Of a stretch of DNA of 64,000 nucleotides, positions 38,045-46,607 are shown piece by piece. The notes under the pieces are model-generated. The model was not told the origin of the DNA, did not search any database, and saw only the letters and a list, made by a program, of their open reading frames with translations. A program made the translations under genes and the position numbers. Position 1 is the first letter of the stretch. The number at the start of each line of letters is the position of its first letter. This DNA is from Acerihabitans sp047324305 (GTDB taxonomy: Bacteria; Pseudomonadota; Gammaproteobacteria; Enterobacterales; Enterobacteriaceae), in the NCBI RefSeq assembly GCF_047324305.1, contig NZ_CP178740.1, positions 2,232,001 to 2,296,000 of the forward strand, read 5' to 3'.

Positions 38045-38776
38045 TCAGTTTCCCGTGCCGAGCAGGATCTCTTCCAGATCGTCTTCCTCTTCTTCCGGCT
38101 CTTCCAGATGAAGCGAATTTTCGATCCCCAGCAGGTGATCCAACATGAGTTTTTGCGCGCGCATGCTGTCCCGCGCCTCTACCGCATCGACCAGCCGTTC
38201 ATGCTCGTTGTGCTGGCAGGTGACGTCCGTGGGGGTGTCATACAGCAGGATAGTCAAGCACGTCAATAACTGCAGGCCGCGTACGGTTCTTTCAAGAAAA
38301 CGATTTCCCGCCAGGGAGGCCAGCAGCACATGAAACTCGCCGGACAAGCGCACAATCTTGCGGCGATCGCCTGAATGCCTGGCTTTTTCTTCCTGTTTAA
38401 CGTGCTGGCGCAGCAGCGTGATTTCCTGCGCGGTCACCCGCTGACATATATTTTCCAGCAAGGGAATCTCGACATAGCGCCGGGCCTGGAAAAATTCCTT
38501 CGCTTCCGCAATGGTGGGGCTGGCAATAAAAGCGCCACGGTTGGGCAGGATTTCCACCACGCGCTCGAAAGCCATTTGTTGCAAAGCCTCTCTTACGACG
38601 GTGCGGGAGACCTTGAAAATGGCCGCCAGCTTTTCTTCCGTAAGCTTGGTGCCGGGCTTCAGGCGGTGTTCCGAGATGGCATTCATTAATTTCTCATACA
38701 CCGCGCTGCGATCCCGGGCACATAGCGTGGCCGCGGCCTGCATATTTTCATCTGTCGGACGTTTCGCTCTGGCCAT
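38045..38776 (-). CDS. GntR-family regulator, FCD (FadR) subfamily
   Basis: A 243-residue regulator. The N-terminal winged helix spans about 24-90 (LKPGTKLTEEKLAAIFKVSRTVVREAL), followed by an all-helical FCD effector domain (about 95-225) with metal-binding His/Asp positions (FHVLLASLAGN, HNEHERLVDAV). The C-terminus ends in an unusually acidic tail (EEPEEEEDDLEE). Likely the regulator of the adjacent NMT1-type transporter operon, acting at 37751-37762, by position. Confidence 0.9.
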   Translation of the reverse strand: MARAKRPTDENMQAAATLCARDRSAVYEKLMNAISEHRLKPGTKLTEEKLAAIFKVSRTVVREALQQMAFERVVEILPNRGAFIASPTIAEAKEFFQARRYVEIPLLENICQRVTAQEITLLRQHVKQEEKARHSGDRRKIVRLSGEFHVLLASLAGNRFLERTVRGLQLLTCLTILLYDTPTDVTCQHNEHERLVDAVEARDSMRAQKLMLDHLLGIENSLHLEEPEEEEDDLEEILLGTGN

Positions 38777-39108
38777 GTTAAATCACTCAGCCTCCTACCT
38801 GTGGCGGAATTTAATATCAATATTTATTTACAACAATCATGACACCAATATGTATATGTCTACAAGATAAATTGTTAAACATTAAAATTAATTATGTTTA
38901 TCAGTCTATACGGACGATACAGTACGGCCGTAGCGTGATGACATTGGTAACCTGGGTTACTATCCTTGAATTACCCTCCTTTGTCCGGCGATTGTTGGCT
39001 AATATCACTTGTTTCGTTAAAAAATCGTACTATTTTACAAGATCGGCAGCGGCCTTCCAGGGATTATCGAAGCGTAGACACGCGTCGTATCAATAATAGG
39101 ACCATGCC
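38777..39108. other. Intergenic region between gntR-type gene and FixJ-like gene
   Basis: About 330 AT-rich bases with divergent promoters. The only marked element is the perfect inverted repeat GTAACC-TG-GGTTAC at 38947-38960, a candidate operator about 150 bases before the response-regulator gene. No gene or RNA was recognised. Confidence 0.45.
38947..38960. promoter_or_regulatory. Inverted repeat GTAACC-N2-GGTTAC
   Basis: Six-base perfect arms separated by TG, in the gap between two regulator genes. Its binder is unknown; autoregulation by the FixJ-like or the GntR protein is possible. Confidence 0.3.
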
Positions 39109-39729
39109 ATGGATCATATTGTGTATGTTGTTGACGATGATGATGCGGTAAGACAAGCCATCGTTCGGCTGCTACAGTCGGAAGACTTTAACGTTGCCGA
39201 TTTCGCCTCGGCGGAGATGTTCCTGAACCAGCATTTTGGCCCGCTCCCCAGTTGCTTGATCCTCGATATGAATATGCCGGTGGCGGATGGGTTCCAGGTT
39301 CTGGCCGCGCTGGAAAAAAAGGGCAGGGAATTGCCGATTATTTTTATCACCGGGTTTGGCACCATTCCTCTTTCGGTGCGGGCGATGAAGGCCGGGGCCT
39401 GCGAGTTTTTAACCAAACCGATCGACGCGGAAGACCTGCTCAACGCCGTGCGCGAGGGGCTGTCGGCGGCGGAAAAAAACCTCTCGTTCGTGAGCGAGCA
39501 GTCGAGCCTGGCCCAACGGCATCAAACCCTGACGCCCCGGGAGCGCGAAGTACTGGGACTGGCCATCGGCGGCCTGCTGAATAAACAAATCGCCACGGCG
39601 CTGGGCGTCAGTGAAATTACCGCCAAGGTCCATAAACGGCGGGTGATGGAAAAAATGCAGACCCGCTCCCTGGCCGATCTGGTGCGGGCGGCGGAACGGC
39701 TGCATATTGTTAAATCACAAAGTCGTTAA
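39109..39729 (+). CDS. FixJ/NarL-type response regulator
   Basis: A 206-residue regulator: receiver domain (1-120) with acidic pocket DDDD (9-12), phospho-acceptor Asp53 in LILDMNMP, Thr in FITGFG and Lys in LTKPID; then a LuxR-type HTH (about 140-198, LTPREREVLGLAIGGLLNKQIA). No histidine kinase is next to it in the same direction. The closest sensor is the giant kinase at 41292-44642, whose own operon has only a stand-alone receiver, so this protein is a likely transcriptional output (inference). Confidence 0.93.
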   Translation: MDHIVYVVDDDDAVRQAIVRLLQSEDFNVADFASAEMFLNQHFGPLPSCLILDMNMPVADGFQVLAALEKKGRELPIIFITGFGTIPLSVRAMKAGACEFLTKPIDAEDLLNAVREGLSAAEKNLSFVSEQSSLAQRHQTLTPREREVLGLAIGGLLNKQIATALGVSEITAKVHKRRVMEKMQTRSLADLVRAAERLHIVKSQSR

Positions 39730-39757
39730 CGCTTCCCTTCTTATGAGGAACATCATT

Positions 39758-40189
39758 ATGCCGGAGCATGTCAATGGCGATTATCGCGCCAGCCTCAAAA
39801 CCGTTTCAACCTCATTACGTAAGCTGCATAAGGCCTTGATTGACCTGGAAACGGCGCGCTTCGGCCCGATCGGCGGCCCGTTTGAGCATTTGCAACTGGT
39901 GAGCAGCCATCCGCAGTTTGCCTGGATCCGGCGCCTGTCGGAGATCTTGGTGGAATTGGACGAACGGCTGGATGAACCGGACGACATCGATGCCGCAACG
40001 GTCCTGTCATATAAAACCGTCATTGAGCGTTTACTTGCCCTCGGGCCGGAAAACGACACGGAATTCGCTAAAAAATATATCGCCGCGCTGCAGGAATCCA
40101 CCGAGGTGGCTATGGCGCACGGGGCGCTGCGTCATCTCCTGTTTTTAGCCAATGATACGTCAGGCGCGCCGGGTAATGCGCCGGCATGA
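39758..40189 (+). CDS. Small helical protein of unknown function
   Basis: Not recognised. The 143-residue product is predicted mainly helical and acidic, with no signal peptide, Cys or membrane segment. Readable stretches are LRKLHKALIDLETARFGPIGGP and LSEILVELDERLDEPDD. The ATG at 39758 is chosen for GAGGA 7 bases upstream; the frame opens at 39707 inside the response-regulator gene. It follows the FixJ-like gene by 28 bases and is probably co-transcribed, so a role in the same signalling pathway is plausible but unproven. Confidence 0.75.
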   Translation: MPEHVNGDYRASLKTVSTSLRKLHKALIDLETARFGPIGGPFEHLQLVSSHPQFAWIRRLSEILVELDERLDEPDDIDAATVLSYKTVIERLLALGPENDTEFAKKYIAALQESTEVAMAHGALRHLLFLANDTSGAPGNAPA

Positions 40190-40198
40190 TGCATAGGC

Positions 40199-41026
40199 TC
40201 AGGGCTGTGCCGGGGGCCACGGCGCCACCGGTACGGCCAGGCTGCCGCCCTGGGTGCGTTGCCAATAACCCGGCGATGTGCCGGTAAAGGTTTTAAATAC
40301 CCGTGAAAAATGGCTTTGGTCGGTAAAACCGCATTCGAGCGCGATCTCCGTCAGCGTCTGTTGCCTGGCGCCCAGGAGTTCCAGCGCTTTCCGGATGCGC
40401 ATGTTTTGCAGCCAGACACAGGCGGAAGTGCCGGTGGTATTTTTGAAATTGCGCGCAAAGTGCGCGCGGGACAGGCCGCATTCCCGGGCAATCAATTCAA
40501 GTGAAACGCCCTTCGCCAGGTTTTCCAGCATAAAATCCTTGGCCCGTTGTTCCTGCCAGGGCGCCAGCCGGCCTTTCTGCCGGGTCCAGTCCTGGGATGC
40601 CTTGCCGTAGACTTCGGCAATATGGGCGAACAGCGCCAGGGAGATATGATCAAACATAAAATCATGCATGCCGCCGGGTTGACCCAATAACGGGATCAGC
40701 GCCTGTGCCAGATGATAAATCACCGGATCCAGCGCGCCGGGAGCGCAGTCAAAATGACCGATGCGCTTTTGTCCGCTGTCATAGGTGAATTCGTCCAGCG
40801 CCTGGCGGGTAATTAAAAATCGTACGTTATCAAAGGCGCTCAAATGCTGGCAACGCCAGTCCTCGGTAAGCCTGGTAATCGCGACGGCCTGCTGCGCGTG
40901 TCCGCCCGCGTGGACCAGGCGGCCGTCATGCCAGAGTCGGTGCGAGGCGAAATCCCGCAGTTGCACGATAACGGAAAAGGCTTCGTGATGGGGAATGGCG
41001 ATAACCGGCGCGTGTTCCGGCGGCAT
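40199..41026 (-). CDS. AraC-family transcriptional regulator
   Basis: A 275-residue regulator with the double HTH at the C-terminus (about 165-260: LELIARECGLSRAHFARNFKN and LTEIALECGFTDQSHFSRVFK, then GTSPGYW). The N-terminal half is a variable sensor part. AGGGA lies 5 bases before the ATG. It ends 9 bases from the convergent unknown protein gene and lies downstream of the giant sensor kinase gene after a 265-base gap that shows no other gene. Confidence 0.9.
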   Translation of the reverse strand: MPPEHAPVIAIPHHEAFSVIVQLRDFASHRLWHDGRLVHAGGHAQQAVAITRLTEDWRCQHLSAFDNVRFLITRQALDEFTYDSGQKRIGHFDCAPGALDPVIYHLAQALIPLLGQPGGMHDFMFDHISLALFAHIAEVYGKASQDWTRQKGRLAPWQEQRAKDFMLENLAKGVSLELIARECGLSRAHFARNFKNTTGTSACVWLQNMRIRKALELLGARQQTLTEIALECGFTDQSHFSRVFKTFTGTSPGYWQRTQGGSLAVPVAPWPPAQP

Positions 41027-41291
41027 GGTTTCCCTATGGCGGCTGACGACCAGCCGCGCCGCGCCGGTGGCCAGCGGGTTGACTGGCGAGGTGATAGTAT
41101 CGATTTTTTACGCTCCCGGTGAATGTCGTCGGCTTAGACTGCGCACGCGGCGCACGCAACAACAAGGATCGCTGCAGACCCACAGTAAACCACAGAATAC
41201 CCGGCTGGCGACCCTTTCCCGGGGCGCCGGGGCGGGATTCAGAATTTAGCCATTAGGGCGAACGCCGCCGCGGCGCGGCCTGGTTTTGCCT

Positions 41292-44200
41292 TTAAGCGCC
41301 GGTGGGCAGCGCAGGCAGGGTGAACGAAAAACAGCTGCCGTGGGGATGGCACTGTGACGCCGCCATCTGCCCCCGGTGGTTTTCGATTATGGCATGGCTG
41401 ATGGCAAGCCCCATGCCCATGCCCTGCTTCTTGGTGGTATAAAAAGACTCGAATACCCGCGCCCTGACCTCGTCGCTCAGGCCGATACCGGTATCGGCCA
41501 TGGCGAAGGTTATCTTGCCCGGCGCCGGATTGACGGAGGACAAGGTGAGGATGCGCGGCCGGTCATCCACGTCCGCCATGGCTTCCGCGGCGTTCATCAC
41601 CAGGTTAAGCAGCACCTGCTGGATTTGCACGCTGTCGCCATAGACGATAAAGGCATCGGCCCATAGCTTATCTTCGATGGCAATCCGGCGTCTTTCCAGT
41701 TCGCTATGGGAAAGGGTAAGGATATGATGCGCGGTATGGTGCAAATCGACCGGGGCAAAATGGGGCGGCGCGTTGCGGGTGAGCGCCTGCAGGCTGCGGA
41801 TCATCTCTCCCGCGCGCTTGCCTTCGGCAATGATATCCTCCAGGCCGGTGCGGACATTATCCAGCCTGGCCGGGTCGCGGTTCAGCCAGCGCAGGCTGGC
41901 GCCGGCGTTGGCCACGATGGACATCAGCGGCTGGTTGATTTCATGGGCAATCGAGGCGGTGAGCTGCCCGACCGTCGTGGCCCTCGCCACACGCGCCAAG
42001 TCGGCCTGCGCGGCTCTGACCGCGTCCTCGGCCTGTTTGCGGGCGGTGATATCGGTTATGGTGCCAAAATACTCGTGGGCATTGCCGCAGGCCGGGATCG
42101 GCTCGCCGATTCCCGCCACGTAGCGAACAGTGCCGTCAGTCCTGACGATGCGATACTCGGCTTGCATGGACAATCCTTTACCCAGGCAATAGTCGATCTG
42201 GTTGAGTATCCGGTTTCGGTCATCGGGGTGGACAAAACCGATATAGGCGGTATAGGAGATAGCCTGCTGCTCTTCATTCAAACCGAATATACGCGCGAAT
42301 TCGGCCGATATTTCCAGCGTTTCCTGGGTGGTTTCCCAGCGCCAGCTGCCGGTGTGGCTGATCTTTTCCCCCAGCATTAATGAGGTCTGGCTGGTGCGCA
42401 GCTCGTTCTCGACGCGACGGCGCTGGATATTCTCCTCGAGCAATTCCGCGTACAGGGTGGCGGTTTCAATGGAGATGGCGGCCTGCGCCACCAACAGCGC
42501 AATTACCTTCGAATGTTCGGCGGTAAAGGCATCAGGCATCAGCCGGTTTTCCAGGTAGAGCACCCCCACCAGCCGGGCCTGTTTAAACATGGGCACGCAC
42601 AGCGCCGCCGCGCCGGAAGCCATCAGGTAGGGGTCGTGGCTGAACGGGCTGAACTCCCCCGGCGCGCCCAGGCGGATTTCCTGGCCGGTGCGAATGACCG
42701 CGTTAAGCATGGATACCGGCAGATCTGCCGCCACCGGCGCGGCCTTGACCACCTGTACGTTTACGCCGGCGACGGTGGTGTCGGCCCGCGCCTCGATAAC
42801 CGGCGAACCGGCGATCACCCTGATCAGCAGGCCGCGCTGGGCGCCCGCGTGCTCCAGCGTCATTTTCATCAGGATATGAATCAGCCGGCCGAGATCGATT
42901 TCCTCGGATAATGCCCTCGAGGCGATGATAACGCTTTGCAGATCCTGGTTTTCCTGGGCCTGCCTAAAGGAAACCCCCGCGGGGAAACCGCCGCCATCGC
43001 CGCTTTTCTCCCGGCTGTCGAGTAGAGCGAACATCTCCTTTCGCATCAGCCCGGCTGCGTTTTTAGCGCCCCGGCGCGCCCGTATGGCCGCCAGGGAAAA
43101 TTGCCATTTACCGTTTCGCCTGGCCCTGGTGGCCAGTCCGTCATTGATAACGCCGTTGATAAACTGCCGGGCGAGTAAAGGATTGCCGCCGGTCTCGGCA
43201 TGCGCCAAACCGGCAAGCGCCGCCATATTGGCGGGTGTGGTACGAAAATCGCGCGCCAGCCATCGGGCCAGGGCGGCGGGGCTTAAGGGCGCGGGCTGGA
43301 TATCCACCACCCGCGCCGCGTTATGGCGCAGCGTGGCAAGCGGCGCGGGACGCGACGGGTCCCCGGGGGATGTCGCGTCGCGTAACGCAACCACCAGCAG
43401 CAGCGGCAGCATGGCGGTATGGGCCATCAGGTGCTCCAGCAGGCCCATGCTGGCCGGGTCTATCCACTGAATGTCGTCGATGGCCAATACCAGCGGGCGG
43501 CCCAAAGAGGCAAAGGCGCTGGCCAGGCCATATATCATAGGGTTATACCGCGCTTCTCCCGCCTCGGCGGAAAGCGCGTACAGCGGGCTTTTTTTACCCA
43601 ATATCAATGCCAGTTCCGGTACCAGATTGATGGCCAGCCCCGCATCATCGCCAAGCGCCGACGCGAGACGTGTTTTCAGCGCATCGATTTGCGCCGCCGG
43701 TTGCCCGAGCATATACAGGGTAAGCGATCTGAACGCCTCCGACAGCACGGCGAACGGCAGTACCTGTCGATACCGGCAGACCCGGGCGACGGCCAGGAGC
43801 GCGTCTTCTCCCCGCAGTCCCGCCAGGGCGCGGGCAATCAGCGATGATCTGCCGATCCCAGGAGGGCCGCCGACCACCACCAGCGCATGGGTTCCCTGGC
43901 TTTTCACCCGGGTAAACGCGGCGGAAAAAGCCTGGAGACCGCTGGGCGGCGTGAAGCGGCCATCGGACGGCCGCAACGACGGGGAAACATCCTGCAGCCC
44001 CGGTATAAAGTGCCGGATATGGCCGTACGCCGCCAGCGCAGAACGGCATCGCCTGAAATCCGCCATCAACCCTTCGATGGTCTGGTAGCGGCTTTGCGCA
44101 GATTTAGCCAGCAGTTTCATCACCACCTGCGATAACATTTCCGGCACAGACGGCCGCAGGGTATGGGGCGCCGCCGGCTCGCAGGCGATATGGTGATGTA

Positions 44201-44642
44201 TCCATTCGGCTACCCCGCCGCCGCCGGGGAACACAAACGGCGGCCGGCCGGCCAGCCGTTCATAAAAAATCATCCCCAGGGAATACAGATCGCTGCGGGC
44301 GTCGACGCCGCATTGGGTCCGTCCCGTATGTTCGGGCGACATATAGGCCAGCATATCCTTGCTGACCGGCATGCCCGCCGGCGCCGCCGCCGCGCGCGTC
44401 GCCGGGCCGCCCATATCAAGGCGGCAAGCGCCATCGTCGGTCATCGACAGCGCGGCGGGCGTCAGCGCGCCATGGATTATCCCCTCGGCATGCAACAGCC
44501 GCAGCGCGGCGCAAATACTCAGGGCCTGGGAGAGAAAAGCGGCGATGGCGCCATTCGCCGGGGCGGATAAGGGATCGGGGGCAGGGTGCGTCTTGTCATC
44601 GGTTAAGCGCGATCGTGGCGCCGGCGGCATTGCATTGATCAT
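41292..44642 (-). CDS. Hybrid sensor: degenerate Ser/Thr kinase - AAA ATPase - GAF - PAS - histidine kinase
   Basis: A 1116-residue protein of the family of trifunctional Ser/Thr kinase/ATPase/sensor histidine kinases, usually much longer. Order: kinase C-lobe only (about 35-205), AAA-type ATPase (about 230-530), GAF (about 570-720), PAS with PAC (about 755-875), and HisKA/HATPase (His900 in IAHEINQP, then NLVMNAAEAM, ADTGIGL, GMGMGLA). The catalytic HRD of the kinase reads H57-G-A and the metal Asn is missing, and the N-lobe is absent, so phosphotransfer by this part is unlikely. The ATPase P-loop reads GGPPGIGRSS with Arg264 for the invariant Lys. The long helical region normally between ATPase and GAF is missing. 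The histidine-kinase end looks intact. It overlaps the receiver gene by ATGA and is last in the XapX/isochorismatase operon. Confidence 0.88.
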   Translation of the reverse strand: MINAMPPAPRSRLTDDKTHPAPDPLSAPANGAIAAFLSQALSICAALRLLHAEGIIHGALTPAALSMTDDGACRLDMGGPATRAAAAPAGMPVSKDMLAYMSPEHTGRTQCGVDARSDLYSLGMIFYERLAGRPPFVFPGGGGVAEWIHHHIACEPAAPHTLRPSVPEMLSQVVMKLLAKSAQSRYQTIEGLMADFRRCRSALAAYGHIRHFIPGLQDVSPSLRPSDGRFTPPSGLQAFSAAFTRVKSQGTHALVVVGGPPGIGRSSLIARALAGLRGEDALLAVARVCRYRQVLPFAVLSEAFRSLTLYMLGQPAAQIDALKTRLASALGDDAGLAINLVPELALILGKKSPLYALSAEAGEARYNPMIYGLASAFASLGRPLVLAIDDIQWIDPASMGLLEHLMAHTAMLPLLLVVALRDATSPGDPSRPAPLATLRHNAARVVDIQPAPLSPAALARWLARDFRTTPANMAALAGLAHAETGGNPLLARQFINGVINDGLATRARRNGKWQFSLAAIRARRGAKNAAGLMRKEMFALLDSREKSGDGGGFPAGVSFRQAQENQDLQSVIIASRALSEEIDLGRLIHILMKMTLEHAGAQRGLLIRVIAGSPVIEARADTTVAGVNVQVVKAAPVAADLPVSMLNAVIRTGQEIRLGAPGEFSPFSHDPYLMASGAAALCVPMFKQARLVGVLYLENRLMPDAFTAEHSKVIALLVAQAAISIETATLYAELLEENIQRRRVENELRTSQTSLMLGEKISHTGSWRWETTQETLEISAEFARIFGLNEEQQAISYTAYIGFVHPDDRNRILNQIDYCLGKGLSMQAEYRIVRTDGTVRYVAGIGEPIPACGNAHEYFGTITDITARKQAEDAVRAAQADLARVARATTVGQLTASIAHEINQPLMSIVANAGASLRWLNRDPARLDNVRTGLEDIIAEGKRAGEMIRSLQALTRNAPPHFAPVDLHHTAHHILTLSHSELERRRIAIEDKLWADAFIVYGDSVQIQQVLLNLVMNAAEAMADVDDRPRILTLSSVNPAPGKITFAMADTGIGLSDEVRARVFESFYTTKKQGMGMGLAISHAIIENHRGQMAASQCHPHGSCFSFTLPALPTGA

Positions 44643-45022
44643 GGACTTCCCCCGCGTTGGGCTAATACCCGCTGGATATGCTCCAACAGCATATCCACAT
44701 CGATAGGTTTACGCATAAAAGAAACCGCGCCGGCGTTTAGCGCCCTTTGTGCCATGTCCTCGTCGCCATGGCCGGAAATCAGCATGACCGGCAGCCCCGG
44801 TCGGGATTGTCCCAGGCGGCTGATAAGTTCAAACCCGTTTATCCCTTTCAATTTGACATCCAGGATGACGAAATCGATGCTATCCCGCGCTTCATCATTC
44901 AGGAATTGCTCCGCCGATTCAAAAGATATCGTCGCATAACCGGCGGATTGCAATAAATTACTTAATCCGCTTCTTACGGAACGATCGTCGTCGATAATGG
45001 CTATAAGCAACGAGGGCGTCAT
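44639..45022 (-). CDS. Stand-alone receiver (FixJ-type receiver domain only)
   Basis: A 127-residue receiver with DDD (11-13), phospho-acceptor Asp55 in VILDVKLKG, Ser in LISGHGDE and Lys in MRKPID. There is no output domain. The ATG at 45022 (MTPSLLIAIIDDD) has AGGGA 9 bases upstream; the longer frame is spurious. Coupled to the sensor kinase by ATGA overlap, it is the direct phosphate acceptor or a phosphate sink that competes with the FixJ-like regulator at 39109. Confidence 0.92.
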   Translation of the reverse strand: MTPSLLIAIIDDDRSVRSGLSNLLQSAGYATISFESAEQFLNDEARDSIDFVILDVKLKGINGFELISRLGQSRPGLPVMLISGHGDEDMAQRALNAGAVSFMRKPIDVDMLLEHIQRVLAQRGGSP

Positions 45023-45033
45023 GACGGTCGTCC

Positions 45034-45291
45034 CTAGGATGGCGGGGGCTTTCGGGTATCGGGCGGCGGCGCGCCGCTGATCTTGGGGACACACTCCGTG
45101 CGAAACCATGCCAGGGTCAGCGGCTCCCGCTTCAGCAGGCGCCGGCAGACCGGCACAATCTGCTCTCCTATCAGCATACCGAGCAGGCCCAGCAGGGCAA
45201 TAACCGGCGGCGCGGGTGAACGCACCTGCAGCAATGAATAAATCACGCCGGCTAACACCCCGGCCAGCAGGGAAACAACGTAGGATTTCAT
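45034..45291 (-). CDS. XapX domain protein, copy 2
   Basis: An 85-residue membrane protein with the XapX (DUF1427) core: a hydrophobic segment AGVLAGVIYSLLQ, the invariant RSPAPPVIALLGLLGMLIGEQ, then a basic C-terminal tail. The function of XapX proteins is unknown; they recur next to isochorismatase-like and amidohydrolase genes. A strong AGGAGGTCT precedes the ATG, and the ATG overlaps the stop of copy 1 (ATGA). Only 11 bases separate it from the receiver gene. Confidence 0.85.
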   Translation of the reverse strand: MKSYVVSLLAGVLAGVIYSLLQVRSPAPPVIALLGLLGMLIGEQIVPVCRRLLKREPLTLAWFRTECVPKISGAPPPDTRKPPPS

Positions 45292-45590
45292 AGACCTCCT
45301 CCCGGAGCGGATGACTCGCCGCGCAGGGATCGATTGGGCGTGAGAGCCGCGTCTTGCGCCGTTAAGGAGGCAACGGTCTTTTTTGCCGGGGCGGCGTTTG
45401 CCGCGTGGCGTGGCGTGGCTTGCGCCGCAAAGGCCTGGCTTATCACCAGCGCCGACAGCTGTTCGCCGATAAGCATCCCCAGCAGGCCGATGAGGGCGAT
45501 GGCGGGCGGGGCGGGGGAGCGCACTTTCAGCAGCGCATAGACCAGGCCGATCAGAACCCCGGCGCCCAGCGAAATACAATAAGCATTCAT
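45288..45590 (-). CDS. XapX domain protein, copy 1
   Basis: A 100-residue paralogue of the following gene with the same core (GAGVLIGLVYALLK, RSPAPPAIALIGLLGMLIGEQL) but a longer Ala/Lys-rich tail. The ATG at 45590 is chosen for AGGGGTG upstream. The two copies share most core residues while differing in tails, so they come from an old tandem duplication and may form a heteromer (inference). Confidence 0.85.
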   Translation of the reverse strand: MNAYCISLGAGVLIGLVYALLKVRSPAPPAIALIGLLGMLIGEQLSALVISQAFAAQATPRHAANAAPAKKTVASLTAQDAALTPNRSLRGESSAPGGGL

Positions 45591-45655
45591 ATTCACCCCT
45601 GCTTTAACGGGAAGCGGCCGGGCGCGCCATGGGGACACGCCGGCCGGGAGAGCGG

Positions 45656-46342
45656 TTATTTCGCGGGAACCGGCGCCAGGGTATGGTGATCGCCATGGCC
45701 CCTTTCCGGCGCCTTATGCACCATGGTATAGGCATAATCCACGCCCATGCCGTAGTCGCCGGAATGCTCCCGCACGATAGCCATCACGGCGTCGTAAGTT
45801 TCCTTGCGCGCCCAGTCCCGCTGCCACTCCAGCATCACCTGTTGCCAGGTCACCGGGATCACGCCGGCCTGGATCATGCGCTGCATGGCGTAATCATGGG
45901 CTTCCCTGGACGTGCCGCCCGATGCGTCGGCCACCATATAGATTTCATAATCGCCCTCCGCCATGGCGCACAGGGCAAAACTGTTGTTGCACACCTCGGT
46001 CCACAGTCCCGAGACCACGACTTTTTTCTTGCCGGTGGCGGCCAGCGCATCGCGCACTTTCTGGTCGTCCCAGGAGTTCATCGACGAGCGTTCAAGGATG
46101 TCGTGGGTGGGAAATACATCCAGCAGTTCCGGATAGGTATGGCCGGAAAAACTCAGGGTTTCCACCGTAGTGATGATGGTGGGAATGCCGAACACCTTCG
46201 CCGCTTTCGCCAGCGCCACCGTATTGTTCTTTAACACCTGGCGATCTATCGACTGTACGCCGAACGCCATTTGCGGCTGCTGATCGATAAAAATCATCTG
46301 GCAGTTGGAGGGCGTCAGCACGTCAAGTTTTGAATCAATCAT
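45656..46342 (-). CDS. Isochorismatase-family cysteine hydrolase (YcaC-like)
   Basis: A 228-residue cysteine hydrolase: catalytic Asp20 in IFIDQQP and Cys118 in GLWTEVCNNS, with the Rossmann-like core between and the cis-peptide region VVVSGLWTE. It resembles YcaC-type hydrolases of unsettled substrate more than EntB or nicotinamidase. It heads the minus-strand operon with the XapX pair, the receiver and the sensor kinase, and is divergent from the YtcJ-like amidohydrolase across 265 bases. Confidence 0.9.
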   Translation of the reverse strand: MIDSKLDVLTPSNCQMIFIDQQPQMAFGVQSIDRQVLKNNTVALAKAAKVFGIPTIITTVETLSFSGHTYPELLDVFPTHDILERSSMNSWDDQKVRDALAATGKKKVVVSGLWTEVCNNSFALCAMAEGDYEIYMVADASGGTSREAHDYAMQRMIQAGVIPVTWQQVMLEWQRDWARKETYDAVMAIVREHSGDYGMGVDYAYTMVHKAPERGHGDHHTLAPVPAK

Positions 46343-46607
46343 AATGGTATCCCGAGAGGGTGGAAGGAAAGGATCGCCCGCGCTTACGCGGCGCGCCGGT
46401 TGGGACGATGGAAGCCGGAAGTCAGCGGAACATCCATCTGCTGAGATGGTAGGCCGGGGAAATAAGCGAAACCATTATCTCTATGTATAACTAGACGGTG
46501 ATCCGCGCCGGCGATAATAATCCAGCCATTGCCAACGCGACCACGCCTGACCGCCCGGTGCGCGTTTCCGCCCGCAGCCTGGCGCTGCCCACAGTTCCGG
46601 AGGTTTT

